A stretch of DNA of 17,106 nucleotides, from the NCBI GenBank assembly GCA_964482135.1, contig CAYZWF010000041.1, forward strand, positions 1 through 17,106, read 5' to 3'. Position 1 is the stretch's first letter. Every line of letters starts with the position of its first letter. The notes below the pieces were generated by a model. The model ran no database searches. It was not told where the DNA came from and saw only the letters and a program-made list of their open reading frames with translations. Source of the DNA: UBA11136 sp964482135 (GTDB taxonomy: Bacteria; Pseudomonadota; Alphaproteobacteria; UBA11136). The position numbers were made by a program, and so were the translations under genes. This document shows positions 1-6,859 of this stretch, in pieces.

Positions 1-311
1 AAGGCATCTCCCGGCTCGGTGAAATCATCGATCTCGGCGTCCAGGCCGAGGTGGTGGAAAAATCAGGCGCCTGGTTCTCCCATGACGGGGAACGCATCGG
101 CCAGGGCCGCGAAAACGCCAAGACGTATCTGCGCGAGCATCCGGAAGTGGCGGAAAAGATCGAACAGGCGATCCGTAATGACGCCGGTCTCGGCGGCGCC
201 GATGTGATGGGTGGTGCGGCTGCTGACGGCGAAGAGGCGCCGGATGAAACCAGCGATGAAACATCTGAGGAAATATCTGAAGAAACAGCCGCCAAAGCGG
301 CCAAGTCATAA
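1..311 (+). CDS. recA: RecA recombinase, C-terminal fragment (5' end outside window)
   Basis: The reading frame is open from base 3 and ends at TAA 309-311, giving about 102 C-terminal residues. It starts with GISRLGEIIDLGV, followed by EKSGAWFSHDGERIGQGREN and YLREHPEVAEKIE, which are hallmark sequences of the end of the RecA ATPase core and its C-terminal domain. The last 30 or so residues are a strongly acidic Glu/Asp/Thr/Ser tail, as in other RecA proteins, where the tail damps DNA binding. RecA forms filaments on single-stranded DNA, drives strand exchange and triggers LexA cleavage. The promoter and ATPase motifs lie upstream of the window, so LexA control cannot be judged. A terminator follows at about 401-439, and alaS is the next gene, an arrangement common in Alphaproteobacteria. 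The identification is secure. Confidence 0.96.
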   Translation, partial: GISRLGEIIDLGVQAEVVEKSGAWFSHDGERIGQGRENAKTYLREHPEVAEKIEQAIRNDAGLGGADVMGGAAADGEEAPDETSDETSEEISEETAAKAAKS

Positions 312-316
312 ACCGG

Positions 317-396
317 CCCATGGTTCCAATTACCTGGGGCCTGTAAGGCCGGGACTTCGATCTTACAGCCGGGCCCCCGTGGTTGGCGCTCATGGG
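317..396 (+). other. Long stem-loop in the recA 3' region
   Basis: CCCATG (317-322) pairs with CATGGG (391-396). Inside it, GGGGC plus CTGTAAG (336-347) pairs with CTTACAG (362-368) and, after a 4-base bulge, GCCCC (373-377). Together these form a large interrupted hairpin between the recA stop and its terminator. The inner 7-bp perfect arm is the strongest part. It may protect the 3' end of the recA mRNA or be part of the termination signal; the function is inferred only. Confidence 0.4.
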
Positions 397-400
397 TCTG

Positions 401-439
401 AAAGGGACGTGCGGTGATCCGCGTGTCCCTTTCTGTTTT
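401..439 (+). terminator. Rho-independent terminator of recA
   Basis: AAAGGGAC (401-408) pairs with GTCCCTTT (425-432). An inner GCGG/CCGC arm and a TGAT loop complete the hairpin. It is followed by CTGTTTT (433-439), a short T tract. Position, stem and tail fit termination of the rightward recA transcript. Confidence 0.7.
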
Positions 440-716
440 CCAGGGCGGTTCAGGACTGGCAGGAATCATTTGACCGGGATGATTTTGTTGATGGTTTTGT
501 CCCGGTGCGAGGCGCACTTCGAAATGCGATGCCCCAAAATCCGATTCTGACGTATCGGATGAGGAGCGTAACGAAGCCACGGGGCCAAAGCACCCGGCCG
601 AAGGTGGGGCGGATCGGCCCCTCGGGGGCGTTACGGCGCTTGCCCGATGCCCCCACATCGCGCTGCCCGCCGCGCCTAGCCGAATGAACCGATTCGCTAC
701 CATCAAAGTGATCCCT
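440..716. other. Gene-free recA-alaS intergenic stretch, rich in inverted repeats
   Basis: No convincing gene is visible here; the short open frames on both strands lack ribosome sites and family features. The stretch is densely structured: ACCGGGA (473-479) with TCCCGGT (500-506); GTGCG-AGG-CGCAC (505-517); ATCCGAT (539-545) with ATCGGAT (554-560), enclosed by GCCCC (531-535) and GGGGC (581-585); CGTAACG (567-573) with CGTTACG (629-635); GGGGGC (624-629) with GCCCCC (649-654); CGAAT/ATTCG at about 681-696. The arms partly compete with each other. This could be a structured RNA, an alaS leader, or an interspersed intergenic repeat. I cannot tell which. Confidence 0.4.
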
Positions 717-737
717 GTCAGCCCTGACCCGCCCTAG
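717..737. repeat. Short palindromic repeat, copy A (GTCAG-CC-CTGAC)
   Basis: GTCAGCCCTGACCCGC followed by CCTAGA lies about 33 bases before alaS. Nearly the same sequence (one difference in 21 bases) recurs at 7907-7927. The first 12 bases form a GTCAG/CTGAC dyad. The match is seen directly; the role is unknown. Confidence 0.5.
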
Positions 738-769
738 ACACGGTTGGGGGGGCGGGTTAAAAGCATGGG

Positions 770-3463
770 ATGGAGACCAGCAACGATATCCGCGCCGCCT
801 TTCTCGATTACTTCGCGAAAAACGACCACGAAATCGTGGCCTCCGGTCCGCTGGTGCCCCACAACGATCCCACCCTGCTTTTCACCAATGCCGGGATGGT
901 TCCCTTCAAGAATGTCTTTACCGGGGCCGAATCGCGAGACATCCCCCGCGCCGCCACCAGCCAGAAATGCGTGCGCGCCGGCGGTAAACACAATGACCTC
1001 GATAATGTGGGCTATACCGCCCGCCACCACACCTTTTTCGAGATGCTGGGGAACTTCTCCTTCGGCGACTATTTCAAGGACGTGGCCCTCGAGCTTGCCT
1101 GGAACCTGATCACCCGCGAATTCGCCGTGTCGCCCGAGCGGCTGACGGTGACGGTCTATGCCGAGGATGACGAAGCCTTCGAACTCTCGCGCAAGATCAC
1201 CGGCCTGCCGGACTCGCGCATCCTGCGCATCGCCAGCAGCGACAATTTTTGGTCCATGGGCGATACCGGACCCTGTGGACCCTGCGCTGAAATTTTCTAT
1301 GACCATGGCGAGGACATTCCCGGTGGCCCGCCCGGCTCGGCCGATGCCGAGGGCGATCGTTTCGTGGAAATCTGGAATCTGGTCTTCATGCAGTATGACC
1401 GTCTCTCTGCCGAAGAGCGTGTGGACCTGCCACGGCCCAGTATCGATACCGGTATGGGGCTGGAACGTATTGCCGCGGTACTGCAGGGGGTTCACAACAA
1501 TTACGACACCGACCTTTTCAAGCACCTGATCGAGGCCTCCCAGGAGGTCACGGGGGTCAAGGCCGAAGGCGACAAAGTCGTATCGCACCGGGTCATCGCC
1601 GATCATCTGCGCGCCGTGTGTTTCCTGATGGCCGACGGTGTTCTGCCCTCCAACGAGGGACGCGGCTACGTGCTGCGGCGCATCATGCGCCGCGCCATGC
1701 GCCACATGCATATGCTGGGCGGGCGCGAACCCCTCATGTGGCGGCTGGTGCCGCCGCTGATCAGCGAAATGGGCCAGGTCTATCCCGAGCTGGGCCGGGC
1801 CCAGGCCCTGATGACGGAAATCCTCAAGCTCGAGGAAGCCCGCTTCCAGAAAACCCTGGAGCGGGGGCTGAAACTGCTTTCGGAAGAAACCGGCAAGCTG
1901 GCGCGCGATGCGGCGCTGCCCGGCGCCGCCGCCTTCAAGCTTTACGATACTTATGGTTTTCCCCTCGACCTGACCCAGGACGTGCTGCGCGGCCAGGGGC
2001 GCGACGTGGACGTGGATGGTTTCAACGCCGCCATGGAACGCCAAAAAGAAGAGGCCCGCGCCGCCTGGGCCGGTTCCGGCGAGGCGGCCACGGAAAAAAT
2101 CTGGCTCGAGATCGGCCAGCGCGTGGGGGCCACGGAATTTCTCGGCTATGATATAGAGGCCGCCGAAGGTGAAGTGGTGGCCTTGGTGGTGGATGGAAAG
2201 GAAGTGGACAAGGCGGGCGAGGGCGAGGTTTCCCTGATCGTTAACCAGACGCCGTTCTATGGCGAATCCGGCGGCCAGATGGGCGACAGCGGGGTTGCCC
2301 TGGGTTTGGGTCAGGGTCAGAAAAACGCCCGTATGGAAATTTCCGATACCGCCAAGTTCCTCGGCAACCTGCATGTGCATACGGGCAAGATCACATCGGG
2401 AAGCCTTGCCGTGGGCGAGGTGGTGGAGCTCGCCGTTGACCATGAACGCCGCGCCCGGCTGCGCGCCAATCATTCCGCCACCCATCTTCTGCACCGCGCC
2501 TTGCGCGGGTTGCTGGGCGATCATGTGACCCAGAAGGGGTCTCTGGTGGCCCCCGACCGGCTGCGCTTCGATATCAGTCACCCCAAGGCGGTGAGTCACG
2601 AGGAGCTGGCGGCCGTCGCCTCGCAAGTCAACGCCCGCATCCGTGGTAACGACGAAGTCACGACCCGGCTTATGACTCCCGACGAGGCCGTGGAACACGG
2701 CGCCATGGCCCTGTTCGGCGAAAAATACGGCGACGAGGTGCGAGTGGTTTCCATGGGCGGAGAAGACGATACCGGAGACAAAGACGGCGGGGAGGCTCCC
2801 CATTCCATGGAGCTGTGCGGCGGCACCCATGTGCGCCGCGCCGGCGATATCGGGTTCTTTCATATCTCCGGCGAATCCGCCGTGGCTGCCGGAGTGCGGC
2901 GCATCGAGGCATTGACCGGCGAGGCCGCCGTGACCGCCGTGGCCGAGCAGGAGGCCCAGCTCTTGGCGGCGGCATCCGCCCTGAAGGCGGCGCCGGGCGA
3001 TCTCGAATCCCGTGTGGTGGCCCTGTTGGAAGAGCGCAAAAAACTGGAGCGCGATCTCTCCGAGGCGCGCCGCGCCGCGGCCAGCGGTGGCGGCGGTAAT
3101 GGCGGCGGCGGTGATACCGACAAGACGGTGGCCGGCATCACCTTCGCCCCGCGCTGTCTCCAGGACATGCCCGCCAAGGAACTCAAACCCATGGCCGACG
3201 AAATGACGGCGCGCATGGGTTCGGGCGTGGTCGCCCTGGTGGCGGTGAACGAGGGCAAGGCGTCCCTGGTGGTTTCCGTCACCGACGATCTGACGGAAAA
3301 ATTCGACGCCGTATCCCTGGTGCGCATCGGCGCGGAAATCCTCGGCGGCAAGGGCGGGGGCGGGCGTCCCGATATGGCCCAGGCCGGCGGTCCCGACGGC
3401 GCCAAGGCGGCGCAAGCGCTCGATGCCATCGAAAAAGCGCTCTCCAAGGGGGACAGCGCCTAA
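770..3463 (+). CDS. alaS: Alanyl-tRNA synthetase
   Basis: Cytosolic class II enzyme that charges tRNA-Ala with alanine and edits misacylated Ser/Gly-tRNA. The 897 residues are slightly longer than usual (about 870-880). The N-terminal aminoacylation domain begins SNDIRAAFLDYF and carries HHTFFEMLGNFSFGDYF at 86-102. The editing domain has the zinc-binding NHSATH (about 567-572) and CGGTH (about 683-687). A coiled segment rich in Glu, Lys and Arg leads to the C-Ala domain, which ends with a glycine-rich GGKGGGGRPDMAQAGG motif. An unusually glycine-rich linker (SGGGGNGGGG, near 774-783) joins the coil to C-Ala and may explain the extra length. The ATG at 770 gives the family N terminus; the ATG at 765 is in another frame. 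No strong Shine-Dalgarno is seen, only G-rich sequence upstream. Confidence 0.98.
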   Translation: METSNDIRAAFLDYFAKNDHEIVASGPLVPHNDPTLLFTNAGMVPFKNVFTGAESRDIPRAATSQKCVRAGGKHNDLDNVGYTARHHTFFEMLGNFSFGDYFKDVALELAWNLITREFAVSPERLTVTVYAEDDEAFELSRKITGLPDSRILRIASSDNFWSMGDTGPCGPCAEIFYDHGEDIPGGPPGSADAEGDRFVEIWNLVFMQYDRLSAEERVDLPRPSIDTGMGLERIAAVLQGVHNNYDTDLFKHLIEASQEVTGVKAEGDKVVSHRVIADHLRAVCFLMADGVLPSNEGRGYVLRRIMRRAMRHMHMLGGREPLMWRLVPPLISEMGQVYPELGRAQALMTEILKLEEARFQKTLERGLKLLSEETGKLARDAALPGAAAFKLYDTYGFPLDLTQDVLRGQGRDVDVDGFNAAMERQKEEARAAWAGSGEAATEKIWLEIGQRVGATEFLGYDIEAAEGEVVALVVDGKEVDKAGEGEVSLIVNQTPFYGESGGQMGDSGVALGLGQGQKNARMEISDTAKFLGNLHVHTGKITSGSLAVGEVVELAVDHERRARLRANHSATHLLHRALRGLLGDHVTQKGSLVAPDRLRFDISHPKAVSHEELAAVASQVNARIRGNDEVTTRLMTPDEAVEHGAMALFGEKYGDEVRVVSMGGEDDTGDKDGGEAPHSMELCGGTHVRRAGDIGFFHISGESAVAAGVRRIEALTGEAAVTAVAEQEAQLLAAASALKAAPGDLESRVVALLEERKKLERDLSEARRAAASGGGGNGGGGDTDKTVAGITFAPRCLQDMPAKELKPMADEMTARMGSGVVALVAVNEGKASLVVSVTDDLTEKFDAVSLVRIGAEILGGKGGGGRPDMAQAGGPDGAKAAQALDAIEKALSKGDSA

Positions 3464-3474
3464 TCAGCAGTGCA

Positions 3475-3503
3475 GTTTGTGATCCCCATTTGGGATCACA
3501 AAC
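3475..3503. terminator. Perfect 12-bp hairpin between convergent alaS and HD-GYP genes
   Basis: GTTTGTGATCCC (3475-3486), loop CATTT, then GGGATCACAAAC (3492-3503). The stem is perfect and lies between the 3' ends of two convergent genes, so it probably ends or protects both transcripts. No T tract follows on either strand, so intrinsic termination is not certain. Confidence 0.55.
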
Positions 3504-3523
3504 GGGGATCGCTTACGGTGGAG

Positions 3524-4657
3524 CTAGGCCGTCTTTACCAACTCTTTCTCTTCTGTCTGCGTCGAAGAGAAGATTTCCTTGAACATGGTGAGCATATTCT
3601 GATCGATGGCGGCGTCCATGCTCTCGAGGATGGCGAAGGCCTTTTCGGCGGGGAAGGCCGGCTTATAGGAACGAGCGTCGGTCAAGGCGCCGAAGATATC
3701 GACGATGGCCGACATTCTCGCCAGATCGTTCAACTGGCTGCCCTTTAATCCCCTGGGATAGCCCGAACCGTCTATTTTCTCGTGGTGCTGTTCGGCGATA
3801 ATTATGGCGCCCTTGGTGATGTTGTCGATATCACCCAACAGTTCCCCCGAGCGGGTGACATGGTTTTTCATGATGGGCCATTCGTCATCGTCGAGCTTGC
3901 CCGGCTTGTCGAGAATTTTTAAGGGTGTGACCAGCTTGCCGGTGTCGTGCAGGAGGCCGCCGGTGGAGAGGATTTTGAGATCGTCCCCCTTGATGCCGAT
4001 GCCATAGCCGAACAGCGTCAACAGGGTGGCCACCCGCATGGAATGGACATAGGTGTAGTTGTGATGGGCTTGCACGGTTTTAAGGATGTCGTGGTGAGCC
4101 CCGCCGCGAACCGCCTCGATCAGGGGCTCGCAGCTTTTATCCGCCGACTTGTAATTGATGGGCTCGCCGTTCTCGATCGCCGTGGCGATGCTTTGATATT
4201 CCTCCACGGTCATCTTCAGCGGCCTGCTCAGGCTTTGCGGCAGTTCCTCCCAGGAGGCCTCGACGGCCTCGTTGATGAGGGTGGAGACGATTTTTCTCAG
4301 CAACTCGTCATCAAGCGGCCATGTGAGATAGTGGCTCGAGTCGCCGAACAGGGCCTTCATATCCTCGAATTCTTCTCCACTGGCGCCGACCAGGATCAGC
4401 GGCAGGGATTTGAAGTTTATCCCGGCCGGGTTCATGCTCAGCCAGTTGATTTCGTTTTGCCACACCCTCTCGATATCGACGATGGTGACATCGGGCGGGT
4501 TCTTTAATATGGCCTCGCCGGCGGCGTGGGTGTCCTCGAAAGTCTTGCTCTCGAAACCTCGCCCCAAGAGGTTCTTCAGCCTCTTCCTGTGCGCGGTTTC
4601 CCGGGAAATAATAAAGACCCGTGGCAACGTCAATTCATCTCGAGATTCTATGACCAT
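3524..4657 (-). CDS. HD-GYP domain protein with degenerate receiver domain
   Basis: Probable cyclic-di-GMP phosphodiesterase-type output protein, soluble, 377 residues. Residues 12-125 look like a CheY-type receiver: VTIVDIERV places a possible phospho-acceptor at D61. However, the acidic pair after the first strand is missing and the usual Lys-Pro is Trp-Pro (TWPLDDELL), so ordinary phosphorylation is doubtful. Residues about 185-365 form the HD-GYP domain with H205 (HSMRV), H237-D238 (HDTGK), H266 (KNHV), H291-H292 and GSGYP (297-301); all main metal ligands are visible. I chose the ATG at 4657, preceded by GGGGTG six bases upstream; a GTG three codons earlier is the alternative. It lies downstream of icd on the same strand with a 176-base gap, so it may have its own promoter. 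The enzyme activity is inferred from the motifs. Confidence 0.85.
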   Translation of the reverse strand: MVIESRDELTLPRVFIISRETAHRKRLKNLLGRGFESKTFEDTHAAGEAILKNPPDVTIVDIERVWQNEINWLSMNPAGINFKSLPLILVGASGEEFEDMKALFGDSSHYLTWPLDDELLRKIVSTLINEAVEASWEELPQSLSRPLKMTVEEYQSIATAIENGEPINYKSADKSCEPLIEAVRGGAHHDILKTVQAHHNYTYVHSMRVATLLTLFGYGIGIKGDDLKILSTGGLLHDTGKLVTPLKILDKPGKLDDDEWPIMKNHVTRSGELLGDIDNITKGAIIIAEQHHEKIDGSGYPRGLKGSQLNDLARMSAIVDIFGALTDARSYKPAFPAEKAFAILESMDAAIDQNMLTMFKEIFSSTQTEEKELVKTA

Positions 4658-4842
4658 CGAAATCACCCCGAAAACCGCACCGAAAACGAACGCATTCCGC
4701 CAAGCTTACCCGGCGCTGAATCGTTACCGCTCTATTTTAACGTCCAGTCAATCAGAAATCATACTCCACATGAATATACTTAAGGTTTCCGATGGCGGTT
4801 GCGCGAAGTTTTTGCGACTCTGGCGCCGTTCCGCGCCTTTCC

Positions 4843-6057
4843 TTACCCCATTTCCCGCTTCAAGCCTTGATCCAGCTTGTCGAGGAATTCTTCCGTGGTC
4901 AGCCACGACTGTTCGGGGCCGATCAACAGCGCCAGGTCCTTGGTCATGAAGCCCGCCTCCACCGTGTCCACGCAGACCTTCTCCAGGGTCTTGGCGAAGT
5001 CCCGGACGTCAGGCGTGTCATCGAACTGGCCCCGGTAATAAAGCCCCCGGGTCCAGGCGAAGATGGAGGCGATAGGATTGGTGGAGGTGGCCTTGCCCTC
5101 CTGGTGCAGGCGGTAATGGCGGGTCACGGTGCCGTGGGCGGCCTCGGCCTCCACCGTCTTGCCGTCGGGCGTCATCAGCACCGAAGTCATCAGCCCCAGC
5201 GATCCGAAACCCTGGGCCACGGTGTCCGACTGAACGTCGCCGTCGTAATTCTTGCAGGCCCAGACGAAGCCGCCGCTCCATTTCATGGCCGCCGCCACCA
5301 TGTCGTCAATAAGACGGTGTTCGTAGGTGATTCCCTTGGCCGCGAACTTGTCCTTGAATTCGGCTTCGAAGACCTCGGCGAAGAGGTCCTTGAAGCGGCC
5401 GTCATAGGCCTTGAGGATGGTGTTCTTGGTGGAGAGATAGACCGGCCACCCCAGATTGAGGCCATAGTTCATACAGGCCCGGGCGAAGCCGCGAATGGAG
5501 TCGTCGAGATTGTACATGGCCATGGCGATGCCGCCGCCGGGGAAATCAAAGACCTCGCGCTCGATAGTCTCGCCGCCGTTTTCAGGCACGAAGCTGATGG
5601 TCAGCTTGCCCTTACCCGGCACCACGAAATCGGTGGCCCGGTACTGGTCGCCAAAGGCATGACGGCCGATCACTATGGGCTGGGTCCAGCCCGGAACCAG
5701 ACGCGGCACGTTGGCGCAGATGATGGGCTCGCGAAAAACGGTGCCGCCCAGGATATTGCGGATGGTGCCGTTGGGGGATCGCCACATTTGCTTGAGGCCG
5801 AATTCCTCCACCCGCGCCTCGTCGGGCGTGATGGTGGCGCATTTGACGCCCACGCCCAGCTCCTTGATGGCGTTGGCCGCGTCCACGGTGATCTGGTCGT
5901 CGCTGGCGTCGCGGCTCTCGATGCCGAGATCGAAATATTTCAGTTCCACCTCGAGATAGGGAAGGACCAGCTTGTCCTTGATGAACTTCCAGATGATCCG
6001 GGTCATCTCGTCGCCGTCGATTTCAACGACGGGGGTGACTACCTTGATTTTCGCCAT
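4843..6057 (-). CDS. icd: NADP-dependent isocitrate dehydrogenase (eukaryotic-type, homodimeric)
   Basis: TCA-cycle enzyme that oxidises and decarboxylates isocitrate to 2-oxoglutarate with NADP. The 404 residues match the dimeric family also found in mitochondria and Alphaproteobacteria, not the E. coli Icd type. Visible signatures: VVEIDGDEMTRIIW at the N terminus; the isocitrate-binding loop SPNGTIRN (94-101) with R109 in GGTVFRE; the metal-binding LIDDMVAAA and KNYDGDVQSD segments; and AHGTVTRHYR, which reads the NADP phosphate. A strong GGAAGGGAG lies just before the ATG. It sits 81 bases downstream of the LOG gene on the same strand and may be cotranscribed with it. Its product feeds the nitrogen-assimilation genes encoded further right in this window. 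Confidence 0.97.
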   Translation of the reverse strand: MAKIKVVTPVVEIDGDEMTRIIWKFIKDKLVLPYLEVELKYFDLGIESRDASDDQITVDAANAIKELGVGVKCATITPDEARVEEFGLKQMWRSPNGTIRNILGGTVFREPIICANVPRLVPGWTQPIVIGRHAFGDQYRATDFVVPGKGKLTISFVPENGGETIEREVFDFPGGGIAMAMYNLDDSIRGFARACMNYGLNLGWPVYLSTKNTILKAYDGRFKDLFAEVFEAEFKDKFAAKGITYEHRLIDDMVAAAMKWSGGFVWACKNYDGDVQSDTVAQGFGSLGLMTSVLMTPDGKTVEAEAAHGTVTRHYRLHQEGKATSTNPIASIFAWTRGLYYRGQFDDTPDVRDFAKTLEKVCVDTVEAGFMTKDLALLIGPEQSWLTTEEFLDKLDQGLKREMG

Positions 6058-6138
6058 GGGGGCTCCCTTCCATATCCTGAGTGCCTCAACCTAGCATTCC
6101 CGCCGGGGGACACAACAATTCCCACCCGATAATTCCGC

Positions 6139-6720
6139 TCATATGCGGCTGCTGTTTTCGCCGCCATGAGCCGGGGGCAGGGTTTCCAGGGCGGCCATCA
6201 CCCCATCGGCCCCTTGCACCACCGTGTACAGGTCTCTGCACTTTTCGCTGGCATAACCGGTGGCGATCATATGCTCGAAAAGGTTATGAAACGGTTTCCA
6301 ATAACCGCCGGGTTCGATCAGAAATAAGGGCCTGTCATGGAGTCCCAGATGCTTCCAGGTGATGATTTCCAGGGTTTCGTCCAGGGTGCCGAGCCCGCCG
6401 GGAAGGGCGGCGAAGGCGTCCGACATATCGAACATCTTCTGTTTGCGCTCGTGCATGCTTTCCACCTCGATCAGCTCTGTGAGCCCGCGATGATCCACCT
6501 CCCATTGCTTGATGAAGCGGGGGATGATTCCCGTCACCTTGCCGCCCGCGGCCAGCGCGGCGTCCGCGGTTTCCCCCATAAGCCCCACATGACCGCCGCC
6601 GGTAATCAGATGAATGCCGTTTTCGGCCAAAAGCCGCCCCAGATCCCGGGCGCATTGACGATGTTGCTCGGGAATGGTTTGCGACGAGGCGCAATAAACG
6701 CAAAGGGAACGAACGGTCAT
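6139..6720 (-). CDS. LOG family protein (TIGR00730-type nucleotide N-glycosidase)
   Basis: The 193-residue protein belongs to the Rossmann-fold LOG (Lonely Guy) family, often misannotated as lysine decarboxylase. Members release the base from nucleoside 5'-monophosphates; plant and some bacterial members activate cytokinins this way. N-terminal VYCASSQ, then ITGGGHVGLMG (39-49), the ERKQ segment (91-94) and the diagnostic LPGGLGTLDE (106-115) are all present, so it is probably active. The start ATG at 6720 gives the expected N terminus, but the nearest SD-like GAGG is rather distant. It is transcribed leftward towards icd and diverges from the LysM gene. The natural substrate cannot be told from sequence, and a cytokinin role is only a possibility. 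Confidence 0.92.
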   Translation of the reverse strand: MTVRSLCVYCASSQTIPEQHRQCARDLGRLLAENGIHLITGGGHVGLMGETADAALAAGGKVTGIIPRFIKQWEVDHRGLTELIEVESMHERKQKMFDMSDAFAALPGGLGTLDETLEIITWKHLGLHDRPLFLIEPGGYWKPFHNLFEHMIATGYASEKCRDLYTVVQGADGVMAALETLPPAHGGENSSRI

Positions 6721-6832
6721 GGAATTTCAGGCCTCGCGTGAGGGGAACGGCTTTCCTTCTAAGGGAGCCGGAAGCCACGCGCAAGGTGTCGTTGCAACGG
6801 GCGGGAGGTCGTATTACCTTGGGCCTGCTTCC

Positions 6833-6859
6833 ATGAAAAAGCGTTGCGAGGGGCCGTGA
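6833..6859 (+). promoter_or_regulatory. Possible 8-codon leader peptide overlapping the LysM gene start
   Basis: ATG 6833 opens a frame reading MKKRCEGP. Its TGA (6857-6859) overlaps the proposed GTG start of the next gene (GTGA at 6856-6859). The overlap geometry would allow translational coupling, but the frame has no clear ribosome site of its own and may be chance. Confidence 0.25.

Noticed and set aside
450..656. 68-codon minus-strand frame in the recA-alaS gap
   Set aside because: It has no ribosome site and no family match I can recognise; the DNA is better described as inverted repeats.
734..3415. 893-codon open frame on the minus strand opposite alaS
   Set aside because: It mirrors alaS, has His/Gly-rich composition typical of antisense frames in GC-rich DNA, and matches no family; alaS is certain.
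4822..4837. GGCGC/GCGCC hairpin as icd terminator
   Set aside because: The stem is only 5 bp, with no T tract after it on the minus strand.
4792..6132. 446-codon open frame on the plus strand opposite icd
   Set aside because: It is a shadow of icd, which has full family signatures and a good ribosome site.
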